Assembly (NCBI GenBank): GCA_033763655.1
Contig: JANRKD010000001.1
Coordinates: 1 to 64,000, forward strand
Direction of reading: 5' to 3'
DNA: 64,000 nucleotides
Source: QFOX01 sp033763655
Lineage (GTDB): Bacteria; Pseudomonadota; Alphaproteobacteria; Rickettsiales; UBA3002
Shown: positions 34,159 to 42,725 of the stretch, in pieces
How the letters are laid out: every line of letters starts with the position of its first letter
How positions within the stretch are numbered: the first letter of the stretch is position 1
Made by a program: the position numbers and the translations under genes
Notes under the pieces: model-generated
Database searches by the model: none
Seen by the model: only the letters and a program-made list of their open reading frames with translations
What the model was told of the DNA's origin: nothing

Positions 34159-35390
34159 TGGTCGATTTCCGCTCAGAACTGCGGTCTTCCAGTTTCCGTG
34201 GGATAGCCTTCGAGATGGTCGATGATGATGCCGCCGGCGGCCGCCGGATCGTCACGCACGAATTTCCCGGCCGGGATGATCCTTTCCATGAAGATCTGGG
34301 CGCTGCGGTACGCGCGTTCTCTTTCCGCGCGGTCATCATCGGCTCTGGTTATGTCGCGCGCGCCGATGCGCTCGAGCAGGCTCTTCTGCAGGCGGGCGCT
34401 GCGACGCTCGTCCATCCGCATTATGGCGAGATTCAAGTGGTCGTCAAAGACACCCGCCGGTCACACACAAATACCACCATCGGTTCGGTCGAGTTCAGCG
34501 TATCGGTCGAACGCTACAGCGCCACGGGTGGCATTACTGTCCTCGGCGATACAGCCCGCAAACTCACCTTCGCATCCAGCTCGATGGCTGATCTGGCAAC
34601 CACGGATTTCCTCAGCGGCCTCGCAGAAGGGCCCTTCCCCAGCTTTGTCATGGCCGACGGCATCGTGCGCCTGAGCAGCTTCCTCTCCCTCGCACGCGAC
34701 ATGTTCCGCTTCAATAGCCTTGCCGGCATGCCAGCCTTGCCTACCTTCGGCGCGCTTGATGCCGGCGCAGCCGACCAGATTGCCACCCTGTTCAAGGGCG
34801 TGGTCGCCACCGCCCGGCCGCAAGAGATTCCGATTGTTGGCTCCGCGCCTGCCGTGGTGGCGGCGAACTCTGAGCCGATTAAGCTCATGCGCACTCTGGC
34901 CAAGATCGCCGATAGCAGTATCGATTCGTCCATCACGCCTTCCAGCCCGAGTCGGCAGGCGATGGTTGCCAACGCCACGGCGATCACCACCTTGGTTAAG
35001 ACCCACGCCCTGGCTGCGGCCGCCGGCGTCGCGCGCTACGCCACTTACGACAGCCGCAATCAGGCAATCGAAACCCGCGATCTGCTCGCCGACAGTCTTG
35101 TATCCTTGCGCGATCGCCAGCTTACGGCCGGTCTCATCCCCGCCTGGCGCGCGACAACCGGTGTTCTGGTTGCCGTGACGGAAGACATCAACGATCGCAT
35201 CGGCCGGTTGCCGCGCACGGTGAAAGTGCAAGGCAGCGCGGTGCGACCGTCTCTTGCGGTAGCCAATCGTCTCTATGGTAACGACAGCTCGATCATCTTT
35301 GACCGCGCGGCCGACATCGTAAAACGCAACAATATCCCGCACCCAGGCTTCATCGGGGCCAAGCCGCTGGAGGTGCTGATCAATGGCTAA
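34158..35390 (+). CDS. DNA circularization / tail protein (Mu gpN-like)
   Basis: The 410-residue protein matches the Mu gpN family, an N-terminal DNA-circularisation domain (SSSFRGIAFEMVDDD, THEFPGRDDPFHEDLG) followed by a helical C-terminal part. It is a baseplate component. The ATG overlaps the tape measure stop (ATCTGATGG). Confidence 0.88.
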   Translation: MVDFRSELRSSSFRGIAFEMVDDDAAGGRRIVTHEFPGRDDPFHEDLGAAVRAFSFRAVIIGSGYVARADALEQALLQAGAATLVHPHYGEIQVVVKDTRRSHTNTTIGSVEFSVSVERYSATGGITVLGDTARKLTFASSSMADLATTDFLSGLAEGPFPSFVMADGIVRLSSFLSLARDMFRFNSLAGMPALPTFGALDAGAADQIATLFKGVVATARPQEIPIVGSAPAVVAANSEPIKLMRTLAKIADSSIDSSITPSSPSRQAMVANATAITTLVKTHALAAAAGVARYATYDSRNQAIETRDLLADSLVSLRDRQLTAGLIPAWRATTGVLVAVTEDINDRIGRLPRTVKVQGSAVRPSLAVANRLYGNDSSIIFDRAADIVKRNNIPHPGFIGAKPLEVLING

Positions 35391-36474
35391 CAGAACCCCG
35401 AGCTTCGGACTGCGCCTGGGCGGCGATCTTTACACCGGTTGGACAGAGGTTTCTGTGACCCGCGACCTGACCCGCATGTCGGGCGATTTTTCGCTGCAGC
35501 TGTCGCGCAAAACCTCGGATGGCCAGACGCCGCAGGTTGAGCCCGGCCGGGCCGTCATTGTCGAGATTAACGACACTCCGGTGCTGAAGGGCTGGATCGA
35601 CGTAAAAGCTGTGGCCTATGACAAATCGCGTATCGACCTCACCATCTCCGGCCGCGACAAGATCGGCGATCTTATCGACTGCGCGGCTACGGTCGACGGG
35701 CCATTTGAATACAACAACATGCCGCTCGACACGGTAGTCGCGCGTATCTGCAAGCCCTACGCCATCGAGATCAAGAACGACCTGAAAAAAACGCCGACGG
35801 TGAAGCGGCTGGCAATTCAACCAGGCGAGAGTGCCTTCGATTTCATCGAGCGCGCTTGCCGCGCCTACGGTGTCATGCCGGTATCGGATGGCATCGGGGG
35901 GCTGGTGCTGACGACGCCGGCATCCGAGCGCAGCATCGGGGCACTGGTTTATGGGCAGAACATTCTATCGGCCGACATCAATATCGATGCGACCGAGCGG
36001 CATAGCCTCTATGTCGTCAAAGGTCAGGGCGAAGCGGTGGACGCCGATAACACCGACTCCAGGCATATCGCCGGCGGTGAAGGGCGCGTAAGCGATTCTG
36101 AAGTGACACGCTACCGGCCGAAAGTGCTGGTCGGCGAGAATCAAGGCTACAGCGGCACCCTGACCGACCGCGCCATCTGGGAGCGCAAGGTCGACCGCGC
36201 GCGCGGCATGCGCGCCAGCTACATGGTGCAAGGCTGGTTCGCTGACGGCAGTTCACTTTGGAAATCCAACACGCTGGTGCAGGTGACCGACCCGGTCGCC
36301 GATATTAACCGCGATCTGCTGATCACTGGCATGACCTTCGCGCGCGGCGCGCAGGGTACCACGACCCGACTGGAATGCGCGATGCCGGAAGCCTTCGACA
36401 TCGATACTAAGGCGGCCGCTAAATCCGGCGGTAAAGATGGAACCGGCACATTATGGGCGGATGACAATGGCTAG
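35383..36474 (+). CDS. Baseplate hub protein (Mu gpP / gp44-like)
   Basis: A 363-residue hub protein. Landmarks are GGDLYTGWTEVSVTRDLTRM, the FSLQLS strand, LTISGRDKIGDLIDCAA, and GESAFDFIERACRAYGVM, as in Mu gp44. It anchors the spike and overlaps gpN by eight bases. Confidence 0.88.
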   Translation: MANRTPSFGLRLGGDLYTGWTEVSVTRDLTRMSGDFSLQLSRKTSDGQTPQVEPGRAVIVEINDTPVLKGWIDVKAVAYDKSRIDLTISGRDKIGDLIDCAATVDGPFEYNNMPLDTVVARICKPYAIEIKNDLKKTPTVKRLAIQPGESAFDFIERACRAYGVMPVSDGIGGLVLTTPASERSIGALVYGQNILSADINIDATERHSLYVVKGQGEAVDADNTDSRHIAGGEGRVSDSEVTRYRPKVLVGENQGYSGTLTDRAIWERKVDRARGMRASYMVQGWFADGSSLWKSNTLVQVTDPVADINRDLLITGMTFARGAQGTTTRLECAMPEAFDIDTKAAAKSGGKDGTGTLWADDNG

Positions 36475-37027
36475 TGTGCGCGAAAGAGCAAAGAGCGTTG
36501 CCTCGGCCGTCCAACTGGTGATCGGCCGCGCCGTGCTGTCGGCTGTCAATGACGCGACTAAGCGCCAGCTGGTTCAATTCGAAGCGCTTAAAGGAGAGAT
36601 TAAAGACGGCGTTGAACGGATGCAGCAATATGGCTTCAGCAGCGTTCCGCTGGCCGGCGCGCAGGTGCTGTTCGTATGCCTGGGTGGCAACCGCGATCAT
36701 CCGGTGGTCGTCAGCGTCGACGATCCGCGCTTCCGCAAAAGCGGCATGGAGCCGGGCGAGGTGGCCATCTACACCGACGAGGGAGATTACATCCTGCTCA
36801 AGCGCGGCCGCACCATCGAAATCGAAACAGTCAATCTGCTGGTGAAATGCAGTGAATCTGCGCGTTTTGAAACACCCATCCTTGAAGTCACCGGAGAAAT
36901 TATTGATCATGCCGACACCGACGGCGTCAGCATGAACGGCATGCGCAATATCTACGACACGCACACGCATCCCGAAAACAACTCTGGAAGCACCAATTCG
37001 CCAAACCAGCCAATGGGGACGCCATGA
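36467..37027 (+). CDS. Baseplate spike protein (Mu gp45 / V-like)
   Basis: This 186-residue protein forms the membrane-piercing trimer tip. It shows the OB-fold part (YGFSSVPLAGAQVLFVCLGG, HPVVVSVDD) and a C-terminal DTHTHPENN with the HxH motif that binds iron in Mu gp45 and P2 gpV. ATG at 36461 is an alternative start, two codons upstream. Confidence 0.85.
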   Translation: MASVRERAKSVASAVQLVIGRAVLSAVNDATKRQLVQFEALKGEIKDGVERMQQYGFSSVPLAGAQVLFVCLGGNRDHPVVVSVDDPRFRKSGMEPGEVAIYTDEGDYILLKRGRTIEIETVNLLVKCSESARFETPILEVTGEIIDHADTDGVSMNGMRNIYDTHTHPENNSGSTNSPNQPMGTP

Positions 37028-37482
37028 AGATGGTCACCTTAGAGAATGGGCTGGTGGATATCGGCCGTAACAGCGCAGGCGCACTGTTATCAGAATCCAC
37101 GCTGCAAACCGCCGTCCTTATCAGTCTGCTCACCGAGCGGCGTGCCGAGCCAGACGACCGCTTGCCGACGCCTGCCAGAGCGGATCGGCTCATCCCACCC
37201 GACCGCAAGGGCTGGGCAGGCGATGGCTTTGATGGCCGTCGCATCGGATCGCGCCTCTGGCTTTTGCAGCGTGAGAAGCAGACCCCGGAAACGCTGCGCC
37301 GCGCAATCTCCTATGCGCGTGAGGCGTTGCAATGGCTGATCGATGACGCGCATGTCAACAGCATTGATGTTCAGGCTGCGTGGAGCAGCATCGGTCGTTT
37401 AGATATGAAAATCCGTGCTCAACTGCCCGGCGGCGGCACCTTTGAAACCTCCATTTCCTCGGGAATTGTTTATGCCTTATAG
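37024..37482 (+). CDS. Baseplate wedge protein (Mu gp46-like)
   Basis: A 152-residue GP46-family protein with LQTAVLISLLTERRAEPDDR, GRRIGSRLWLLQREKQT and LRRAISYAREALQWLIDD, which is the gp25-like wedge signature. Overlaps the spike gene by four bases. Confidence 0.85.
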   Translation: MKMVTLENGLVDIGRNSAGALLSESTLQTAVLISLLTERRAEPDDRLPTPARADRLIPPDRKGWAGDGFDGRRIGSRLWLLQREKQTPETLRRAISYAREALQWLIDDAHVNSIDVQAAWSSIGRLDMKIRAQLPGGGTFETSISSGIVYAL

Positions 37483-38539
37483 ACGCTCCTTACCTGCTGA
37501 AACCCTCGCCCGTCTTGAAGCGGAAATTCGTCTGCAACTGCCCGGCGCCGATCCGCAACTTCGTTACTCGGCCGAGCGCGTTCTAGCGCGCGTGATTGCC
37601 ATGGCCTCCTACGAAATGGAAGGCTATATCGAATATGTCTCAAGGCAAATTCTGCCGACAACCTGCGATCCTGATTTTCTGCCAGTGCATGCCTACCTCT
37701 GGAACGTGCCACAACGAGCCGCAAGCTTTGCCGTCGGTCAGGCTGCATTCACCGGAACGAATGGCGTTACCGTGCCTGCCGGCACGTCCCTGCGCCGTCA
37801 GGATGGGCAGGAATATACGCTCGACGCGGATGCAATAACTGCCGGGGGCGCCGCGATTGGTTCCATCACCGCCGTCACTGCAGGCGCTGCTGGAAATGCC
37901 CCATCTGCAACGCAGTTGACGCTCACTTCTCCCGTCGCTGGCATTCAGTCGGCCGCGACCGTTGTCACGCCGGGCGCGAGCGGTGGCGTGGACATCGAAG
38001 ACGTTGAAGTCTGGCGTGAACGCATCGTCGCACGCATCCAGCGGCCACCCCATGGTGGTAACCATGCGGACTATGAAGCCTGGGCGAAGGAGGTCGCCGG
38101 CGTCACGCGCGTCTGGGTTTACCCTAACCGGCTTGGCCGGGGTTCAGTCTATCTGCTTTTTGTAATGGATGAAAAAGAAGAGACAATTATTCCGTCACCC
38201 GTTGAGGTTGAAACCGTCAATAATTACATCAATTTACCAAGCATTCGGCCAGTGACCGCAGATGTGACGGTGGCCGCGCCAACGCCGGTGGCCGTGGATT
38301 TCACCATCAACATCTCGCCGAACAGCGTCGTGGTACAGAATGCCATTGCCATCGAACTGGCAGATCTGATCCGCCGCGAATCGACGCCAGGAGGAACATT
38401 GCTGCTGTCACATATTCATGAGGCAATCTCTGTCGCGGCAGGCGAGGTCGATCATGTGCTGGTGATGCCATCAGCCAATATCTCACGCGCTTTCGGCGAG
38501 ATCTCCGTCGTCGGCAATATCACCTTTGGCAGCATCTGA
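37472..38539 (+). CDS. Baseplate J-like protein (Mu gp47-like)
   Basis: The 355-residue protein has the baseplate J signature: TGTNGVTVPAGTSLRRQDGQ, GAAGNAPSATQLTLTSPVAG, and VTRVWVYPNRLGRGSVYLLF. The start at 37472 lies inside the gp46 gene with GGGAATTG upstream. It forms the outer wedge. Confidence 0.9.
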   Translation: MPYRRSLPAETLARLEAEIRLQLPGADPQLRYSAERVLARVIAMASYEMEGYIEYVSRQILPTTCDPDFLPVHAYLWNVPQRAASFAVGQAAFTGTNGVTVPAGTSLRRQDGQEYTLDADAITAGGAAIGSITAVTAGAAGNAPSATQLTLTSPVAGIQSAATVVTPGASGGVDIEDVEVWRERIVARIQRPPHGGNHADYEAWAKEVAGVTRVWVYPNRLGRGSVYLLFVMDEKEETIIPSPVEVETVNNYINLPSIRPVTADVTVAAPTPVAVDFTINISPNSVVVQNAIAIELADLIRRESTPGGTLLLSHIHEAISVAAGEVDHVLVMPSANISRAFGEISVVGNITFGSI

Positions 38540-39135
38540 TGAACCGTGAAGCTTACATGCAACAGTTGATCGGTCTCCTGCCCACCGGGCAGGTATGGAA
38601 TACCGAGATCGCATCGAACACGATGAAGCTGGTCAGCGTCATCGCGTCCGAGTTGGAATATATCGACAGCCGCGCGCAAAGCCTGCTGCGTGAAGCGTTG
38701 CCCAGCACGACCATCGATCTGCTGGAAGACTGGGAGAAAGTGGCGGGTCTGCCCGACAGCTGCTCACTTCTGGCGGATACCCACTCAGAACGCGTCGAAG
38801 CGCTGGTGTCGAAAATTACGCGCATCGGCGGTCAATCACGGCAATTCTTCATCGATCTGGCTGAGAGTCTTGGCTACCACATCGAGATCACCGAACTGAC
38901 ACCCTTCATGTGCGGCATCAGCCCTGTCGGCACCGACCATCTGACGGAAGATCATGATGTTCGCTTCGTCTGGTATGTCACGGTTCTCGATGCGAAACTC
39001 GTTTACCTCCGGTGTGGCCAGTCCACCATCGATCGCCGTCTGCTCGATTTCCGTCAGGCCGACGATCTGGCCTGCATCTTCCTGAAGCTCAAGCCCGCCC
39101 ACACAGAATTAATCATTGGTTACGAAGGAGTTTAA
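38539..39135 (+). CDS. YmfQ-like (DUF2313) tail protein (Mu gp48-like)
   Basis: This 198-residue protein matches the family after baseplate J: QQLIGLLPTGQVWN at the start, ELEYIDSRAQSLLREALPST and LLEDWEKVAGLP in the middle. It links baseplate and fibres. Its ATG overlaps the previous TGA (CTGATGAAC). Confidence 0.88.
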   Translation: MNREAYMQQLIGLLPTGQVWNTEIASNTMKLVSVIASELEYIDSRAQSLLREALPSTTIDLLEDWEKVAGLPDSCSLLADTHSERVEALVSKITRIGGQSRQFFIDLAESLGYHIEITELTPFMCGISPVGTDHLTEDHDVRFVWYVTVLDAKLVYLRCGQSTIDRRLLDFRQADDLACIFLKLKPAHTELIIGYEGV

Positions 39136-39139
39136 TGCC

Positions 39140-39949
39140 ATGAAATACGTTGCCCCCTACGGTTCACTCGACCCGAACGCCTCTTACACCAACGGCAATG
39201 CCGGCGCTGGTATCCCGGGTTCCATTCCCGATGCGCGCGCTATCGAACATCCGCAGCGTGAAATCGTGGACGTCATCGCTTCTGCAGGACTGACACCCAT
39301 GGAAGGGTCGCTGACCCAGCTGCGTCAGGCGATCTCCGCCATGATCGCGGATGGCGCGGTTACGCTAGACATTGACGGCACCATGGCTGCCAACAGCGAT
39401 CTGGTCGCGCCATCCCAGAAAGCGGCCCGTACCTATATTGCCGCGCAGATTGCCGCATTAGTGGCTGCTGCCCCCGCCGCTCTGGATACTCTGAGCGAAC
39501 TCTCCGCCGCGCTCGGGAATGACGCATCTTTCGCTGCGACCGTTACTGCGCTCATCGCCACAAAAGCAGCCAATGGTGCGAATGCGGATATCACCTCTCT
39601 GGAGACGGTTAACACGGTAACACAGCCGATAAATGACAGTTCAACAAAAATTGCGACGACCGCGTTTGCAAACCCCGCCAACTCATTGGGGGCGAGTGGT
39701 TACATTAAGTTGGCAAGCGGCCTTATCATGCAATGGATGCCCTTCGGCGCGATGGGCGTTGGATCGACGGTCAACGTTACTTTTCCGATTGCCTTTCCAA
39801 CCGCTGTTTACAGTCTCAGTGGCACCCCAATTGGGGTAACACAAGGAACGCTTGAGGTCGTCTCTAACTCGCTTTCCGGTGCTCTGTTGGGGGAAGGCTC
39901 CAATCAACGCGCGATTTCTGGCGGCACCCTCATCGCAATTGGCAAATAA
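39140..39949 (+). CDS. Short tail fibre protein
   Basis: A 269-residue receptor-binding fibre candidate. The N-terminus is likely the baseplate attachment (GIPGSIPDARAIEHPQREIV), the centre is an Ala-rich helical shaft (AALVAAAPAALDTLSELSAA) and the tip begins GASGYIKLASGLIMQWMPFG, a motif of fibre tip domains. It is short compared with Mu S (about 500 residues). AAGGAG lies upstream, in the preceding gene's end. Confidence 0.8.
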   Translation: MKYVAPYGSLDPNASYTNGNAGAGIPGSIPDARAIEHPQREIVDVIASAGLTPMEGSLTQLRQAISAMIADGAVTLDIDGTMAANSDLVAPSQKAARTYIAAQIAALVAAAPAALDTLSELSAALGNDASFAATVTALIATKAANGANADITSLETVNTVTQPINDSSTKIATTAFANPANSLGASGYIKLASGLIMQWMPFGAMGVGSTVNVTFPIAFPTAVYSLSGTPIGVTQGTLEVVSNSLSGALLGEGSNQRAISGGTLIAIGK

Positions 39950-39959
39950 GGAGAACATC

Positions 39960-40292
39960 ATGTCAATCTTTTATGCAAAATCAACAAACGGTTTTTACGA
40001 TTCTGAGATTCACGGCAATGACATACCTGTCGATGCAGTTGCAATTACTGCCGAAGAATATGCCGCAGTCTTTGAAGCGCAGGCAGTGGGAAAAATGATT
40101 GCGGCGGATGCCAATGGCAATCCTGTTGCCATTGTGCCGCCACCACCACCGCCGCCAACGATACTGGAACAAATTGTGGCCATCGAAAGAACAATCACCG
40201 ATCGCCGACGGGATGAGGCCATTCTTGGCGAGGATGGTGGCTGGCTCGCCGCCAGACGTAACGAGATAGCCCTGCTGCGCAGTCAACTTTAA
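39960..40292 (+). CDS. Tail fibre assembly-like protein
   Basis: This 110-residue protein follows the fibre gene and has the Tfa-like start FYAKSTNGFYDSEIHG and a Pro run (PPPPPPP) at about 62-68 before a helical end. AAGGAG precedes the ATG. It may be a chaperone or a capping subunit of the fibre. Confidence 0.65.
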   Translation: MSIFYAKSTNGFYDSEIHGNDIPVDAVAITAEEYAAVFEAQAVGKMIAADANGNPVAIVPPPPPPPTILEQIVAIERTITDRRRDEAILGEDGGWLAARRNEIALLRSQL

Positions 40293-40329
40293 GACACGCA
40301 GCGCCAGTAGTTGCCTGCCGAGCAACTTG

Positions 40330-40349
40330 GCCCCGGCTCCGGCCGGGGC
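40330..40349 (+). terminator. Probable late-operon terminator
   Basis: GCCCCGGC (40330-40337) pairs with GCCGGGGC (40342-40349) around a four-base loop and is followed by TCTTTCT. A second hairpin CCCCGCC/GGCGGGG (40371-40388) follows. The rest of 40293-40502 shows no gene. Confidence 0.6.
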
Positions 40350-40502
40350 TCTTTCTGCCCGGCAATCTACCCCCGCCTCAGGGCGGGGTTCAGGGTGCAG
40401 AAACACCCCGAACCGCGAGCTGACACTCGCATGATCTGAACCGGCCGATTCAGGCCATCCCACCACCCTGACAGGGTGTGGCGAATTATGAGGACATGCG
40501 TT

Positions 40503-41228
40503 ATGAAGGCAAGAAAAGAAATCATCGGGGATTGCACTTTATATCTGGGCGACTGTATCGAGCGGCTGCCGAAGATTGAGCGCGTCGATTGCGTCATCAC
40601 CGATCCGCCTTATGGCGACGGCGCAGAAGCGGCCTATGGCCAGTTCGACAAGACTATCGCTGGCAACGAAGATCCGCTGCTCAACTGCACCATGCTGCGC
40701 CTAGCCTATCATTGCCTCCGCAAGAACGGGACGATCTACAATTTTACGACCTGGAAGCACGAGGATTTCCTGCGGGTTTATGTCGGCCGCTATACCCGAC
40801 TGGACGTCCGCCACAGCGTCGTCTGGGACAAAGGCATGAAAATGGGTGCGGATTTCCGCACTGCGCATGAGCGCATCCTGGTGCTGGAAAAGGGCAAACC
40901 GGGCTACCGGCGGAAGGATTATGCCGACGTGCAGCGTTACGCTATGCCGCAGCACACGGTCAACACCCATCCACATGAAAAGCCGCTATCGCTCCTGCGC
41001 GGGATGCTGGCCCATTCGACCAATCCCGGCGACACCGTTCTCGACCCCTTCATGGGTTCGGGCAGCACGGGCGTCGCCTGTGCCCTGATGGGCCGGAAAT
41101 TCATCGGCATCGAGCTGGATAATGGCTACTTCGATATGGCCTGCCGCCGCATTGAAAATGCCTATCGCCAGGGCGACCTTTTCGGGGGTGTTGAAGAACC
41201 GTTAAAGCAGGCAGGAATGGAGGTTTAA
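40503..41228 (+). CDS. DNA adenine methyltransferase (beta class)
   Basis: A 241-residue DNA methylase. The catalytic motif DPPYG comes first and the AdoMet motif DPFMGSGSTGVACAL near the C-terminus, the beta-class order. DPPY indicates N6-adenine or N4-cytosine modification; adenine is more usual with this context. No cognate endonuclease is adjacent, so it probably protects or regulates phage DNA rather than acting in restriction. Starts at 40488 or 40503 are possible. Confidence 0.87.
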   Translation: MKARKEIIGDCTLYLGDCIERLPKIERVDCVITDPPYGDGAEAAYGQFDKTIAGNEDPLLNCTMLRLAYHCLRKNGTIYNFTTWKHEDFLRVYVGRYTRLDVRHSVVWDKGMKMGADFRTAHERILVLEKGKPGYRRKDYADVQRYAMPQHTVNTHPHEKPLSLLRGMLAHSTNPGDTVLDPFMGSGSTGVACALMGRKFIGIELDNGYFDMACRRIENAYRQGDLFGGVEEPLKQAGMEV

Positions 41229-41229
41229 G

Positions 41230-41385
41230 ATGTTCCCTCGCGCCCACTTTGTTTTGCTCCTGGCTGCCGTTCTTATCCTACTGGCACTTGCGCGCCCGGC
41301 CATGCATGAACCCGGTTTATTTTTCCCCGAAACAGCCGTGAAAGGGCAGACCACAATCAGACAGTTAGGAGGGCTGGAACAGTGA
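41230..41385 (+). CDS. 51-residue membrane protein in prophage right end
   Basis: The ATG overlaps the methylase stop region (TTTAAGATG). One N-terminal hydrophobic helix (FVLLLAAVLILLALA) is followed by a soluble tail. Function unknown; it could be a small exported or accessory protein. Confidence 0.5.
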   Translation: MFPRAHFVLLLAAVLILLALARPAMHEPGLFFPETAVKGQTTIRQLGGLEQ

Positions 41386-41418
41386 GAAATACTTTGGGCA
41401 ATCATTACAGAGGGTAAC

Positions 41419-41580
41419 ATGAAAAAGCTTTACGAAACACTCAAACCTAGCATCTTTTTGACCTGCGCTTTTTTAGCGATCTACATTGCCGCTTTTGCAG
41501 CGGGCAAAGGCTGGAGGGGCGGGTATGGGCAGCACCGACAAATTCTTCACATCGTGATGCACAGCGGCGAGACTAAATAG
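41419..41580 (+). CDS. 53-residue membrane protein in prophage right end
   Basis: GAGGG lies about eight bases before the ATG. The product has one transmembrane helix (SIFLTCAFLAIYIAAFAAG) and a basic, His-containing tail. It is the last gene before the prophage end. Confidence 0.5.
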   Translation: MKKLYETLKPSIFLTCAFLAIYIAAFAAGKGWRGGYGQHRQILHIVMHSGETK

Positions 41581-41626
41581 GTGTTGTAAAAATCGCACTG
41601 CAGTAGTTTGATGCAGAAATCGCTTA

Positions 41627-41673
41627 CTAGCAAACTATCTGTCGTGATAAATCAAACCATCTGCCGCGCTACA
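41627..41673 (-). promoter_or_regulatory. Prophage right end with two inverted transposase-type sites
   Basis: Read on the minus strand, CGGCAGATGGTTTGATTT (41649-41666) and CGACAGATAGTTTGCTAG (41627-41644) match each other and the left-end site CGACACTTGGTTTGATAG. The element ends in CA at 41672-41673. Sites are inverted relative to the left end, as expected for a transposing element. Confidence 0.55.
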
Positions 41674-41678
41674 GGCGC
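41674..41678. repeat. Target-site duplication, right copy (GGCGC)
   Basis: Identical to 8485-8489 and placed directly after the terminal CA of the prophage. Confidence 0.65.
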
Positions 41679-41729
41679 ACGAGAAGCGGGCTTGCATCTT
41701 CGCGAAATACTGCTAAAAACCGCCCCGAT

Positions 41730-41803
41730 GCGGGCGTAGTTCAATGGTAGAACGGCAGCTTCCCAAGCTTCATACGAGGGTTCGATTCCCTTCGCCCGCT
41801 CCA
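41730..41803 (+). tRNA. tRNA-Gly (CCC)
   Basis: A 74-nt cloverleaf with acceptor stem GCGGGCG/CGCCCGC, D-arm GTTC/GAAC, anticodon loop TTCCCAA (anticodon CCC, reads GGG), T-arm GAGGG-TTCGATT-CCCTT and an encoded CCA end. It closely resembles E. coli glyU. One C-T mismatch lies in the anticodon stem (GCAGC/GCTTC). The prophage lies about 50 bp upstream and does not interrupt it. Confidence 0.95.
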
Positions 41804-41839
41804 ATCCCTTCGCCCGTTTCATTTACTCGCGATACCCGT

Positions 41840-42286
41840 ATGACTGCAAACCCTGCCATTTCCCTACCTACCGCCCTCCTGCGTGGCCTGCGTGGGCGCT
41901 GCCCGCATTGCGGCACCGGGCGGATGTTTGCCCGCTTCCTGAAGGTGGCGGAGCGTTGCCCCACCTGTGGCGAGGAATTGCACCACCACCGCGCGGACGA
42001 CCTGCCCGCCTACCTCGTCATCCTGCTGCTTGGCCACATTCTCATTCCGGGCATTGTGTTTCTCGAAGTGAATTACAGCCCTTCCTACTGGGTGCATGCC
42101 GCCATCTGGCTGCCGCTGGTGCCGCTGCTTGCGCTCGGGCTGCTGTCGCCATGTAAGGGTCTGGTGGTCGCGGTCGAATGGTTTTTCGGGATGCGCGGTT
42201 TTTTCCCCGCACGGCAACAGCGACTGGCGGCCGTCGCCGCCTATACCGCCCAGCACGACGACCTCCCCCCTTCCACCTCATCCTAG
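41840..42286 (+). CDS. DUF983 family membrane protein
   Basis: This 148-residue protein has the DUF983 pattern: RGRCPHCGTGRMFARFLKVA with a second Cys pair (CPTCGEEL), the DDLPAYLVILLLGH motif and two transmembrane segments. It is common in alphaproteobacteria, often near cytochrome oxidase genes, which are not seen here. Two CxxC pairs suggest zinc binding at the N-terminus. Confidence 0.88.
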   Translation: MTANPAISLPTALLRGLRGRCPHCGTGRMFARFLKVAERCPTCGEELHHHRADDLPAYLVILLLGHILIPGIVFLEVNYSPSYWVHAAIWLPLVPLLALGLLSPCKGLVVAVEWFFGMRGFFPARQQRLAAVAAYTAQHDDLPPSTSS

Positions 42287-42298
42287 AAGGAGCCGCCT

Positions 42299-42715
42299 AT
42301 GTTCCACGAGTTTAAAGCATTCATCGCCAAGGGTAACGTCCTCGATATGGCCGTCGGCATCATTATCGGCGCCGCGTTTACGGCTATTGTCGGCTCGCTG
42401 GTAGCCGACATTATCAACCCCATCATCGGCATGATTATCGGCGGCATCGATTTCTCGAACTATTACCTCGATTTGTCGATGGGTGGCTACGAAACGCTCG
42501 AAGCGGCAAAGAAAGCAGGCGCACCACTGATTATGTACGGGCTGTTCATCAATGCCATCATCAAGTTCCTGATTGTTGCGTTTGTGGTCTTCGTGCTGGT
42601 GAAAAACGTCAACAAACTGAAAGACCGGATCGTCGCCAAAGAAGCCCAGACCCCAACCGCACCTGCGGAAGACATCCTCCTGCTACGCGAAATCCGCGAC
42701 GCGCTGAAGAAATAG
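42299..42715 (+). CDS. mscL: Large-conductance mechanosensitive channel MscL
   Basis: This 138-residue pore protein opens under hypo-osmotic stress. The N-terminal signature EFKAFIAKGNVLDMAVGIII, TM1, a periplasmic loop, TM2 (LFINAIIKFLIVAFVVFVLV) and a C-terminal bundle helix (EDILLLREIRDAL) are all present. AAGGAG is about 10 bases upstream. Confidence 0.95.
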   Translation: MFHEFKAFIAKGNVLDMAVGIIIGAAFTAIVGSLVADIINPIIGMIIGGIDFSNYYLDLSMGGYETLEAAKKAGAPLIMYGLFINAIIKFLIVAFVVFVLVKNVNKLKDRIVAKEAQTPTAPAEDILLLREIRDALKK

Positions 42716-42725
42716 CTGCCCGCGA

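Larger units (their letters stand above)
8490..41673. mobile_element. Mu-like transposable prophage, apparently complete
   Basis: The element is about 33.2 kb and begins TGTCCAACGACAC and ends ...GCGCTACA, so both termini fit the TG/CA rule. It contains the full Mu gene order: repressor, Ner, DDE transposase, MuB ATPase, GemA, Mor-like activator, lysis, terminase, portal, MuF, protease/scaffold, major head gpT, sheath, tube, tape measure, gpN, gpP, gp45 spike, gp46, gp47, gp48 and fibre. No frameshifted or truncated structural gene was seen. It lies between a YcgN-family gene and tRNA-Gly(CCC). Confidence 0.88.

Noticed and set aside
8620..41596. Twelve-base direct repeat TGTAAAAATCGC at 8620-8631 and 41585-41596 as integrase att sites.
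   Set aside because: Both copies lie inside the TG/CA ends, the element encodes a DDE transposase and no tyrosine integrase, and the GGCGC duplication explains the borders better. The repeat may be another end-binding motif.
41730..41803. tRNA-Gly as the prophage attachment site.
   Set aside because: The tRNA is intact, has no duplicated 3' part at the left border, and Mu-like elements do not target tRNA genes.
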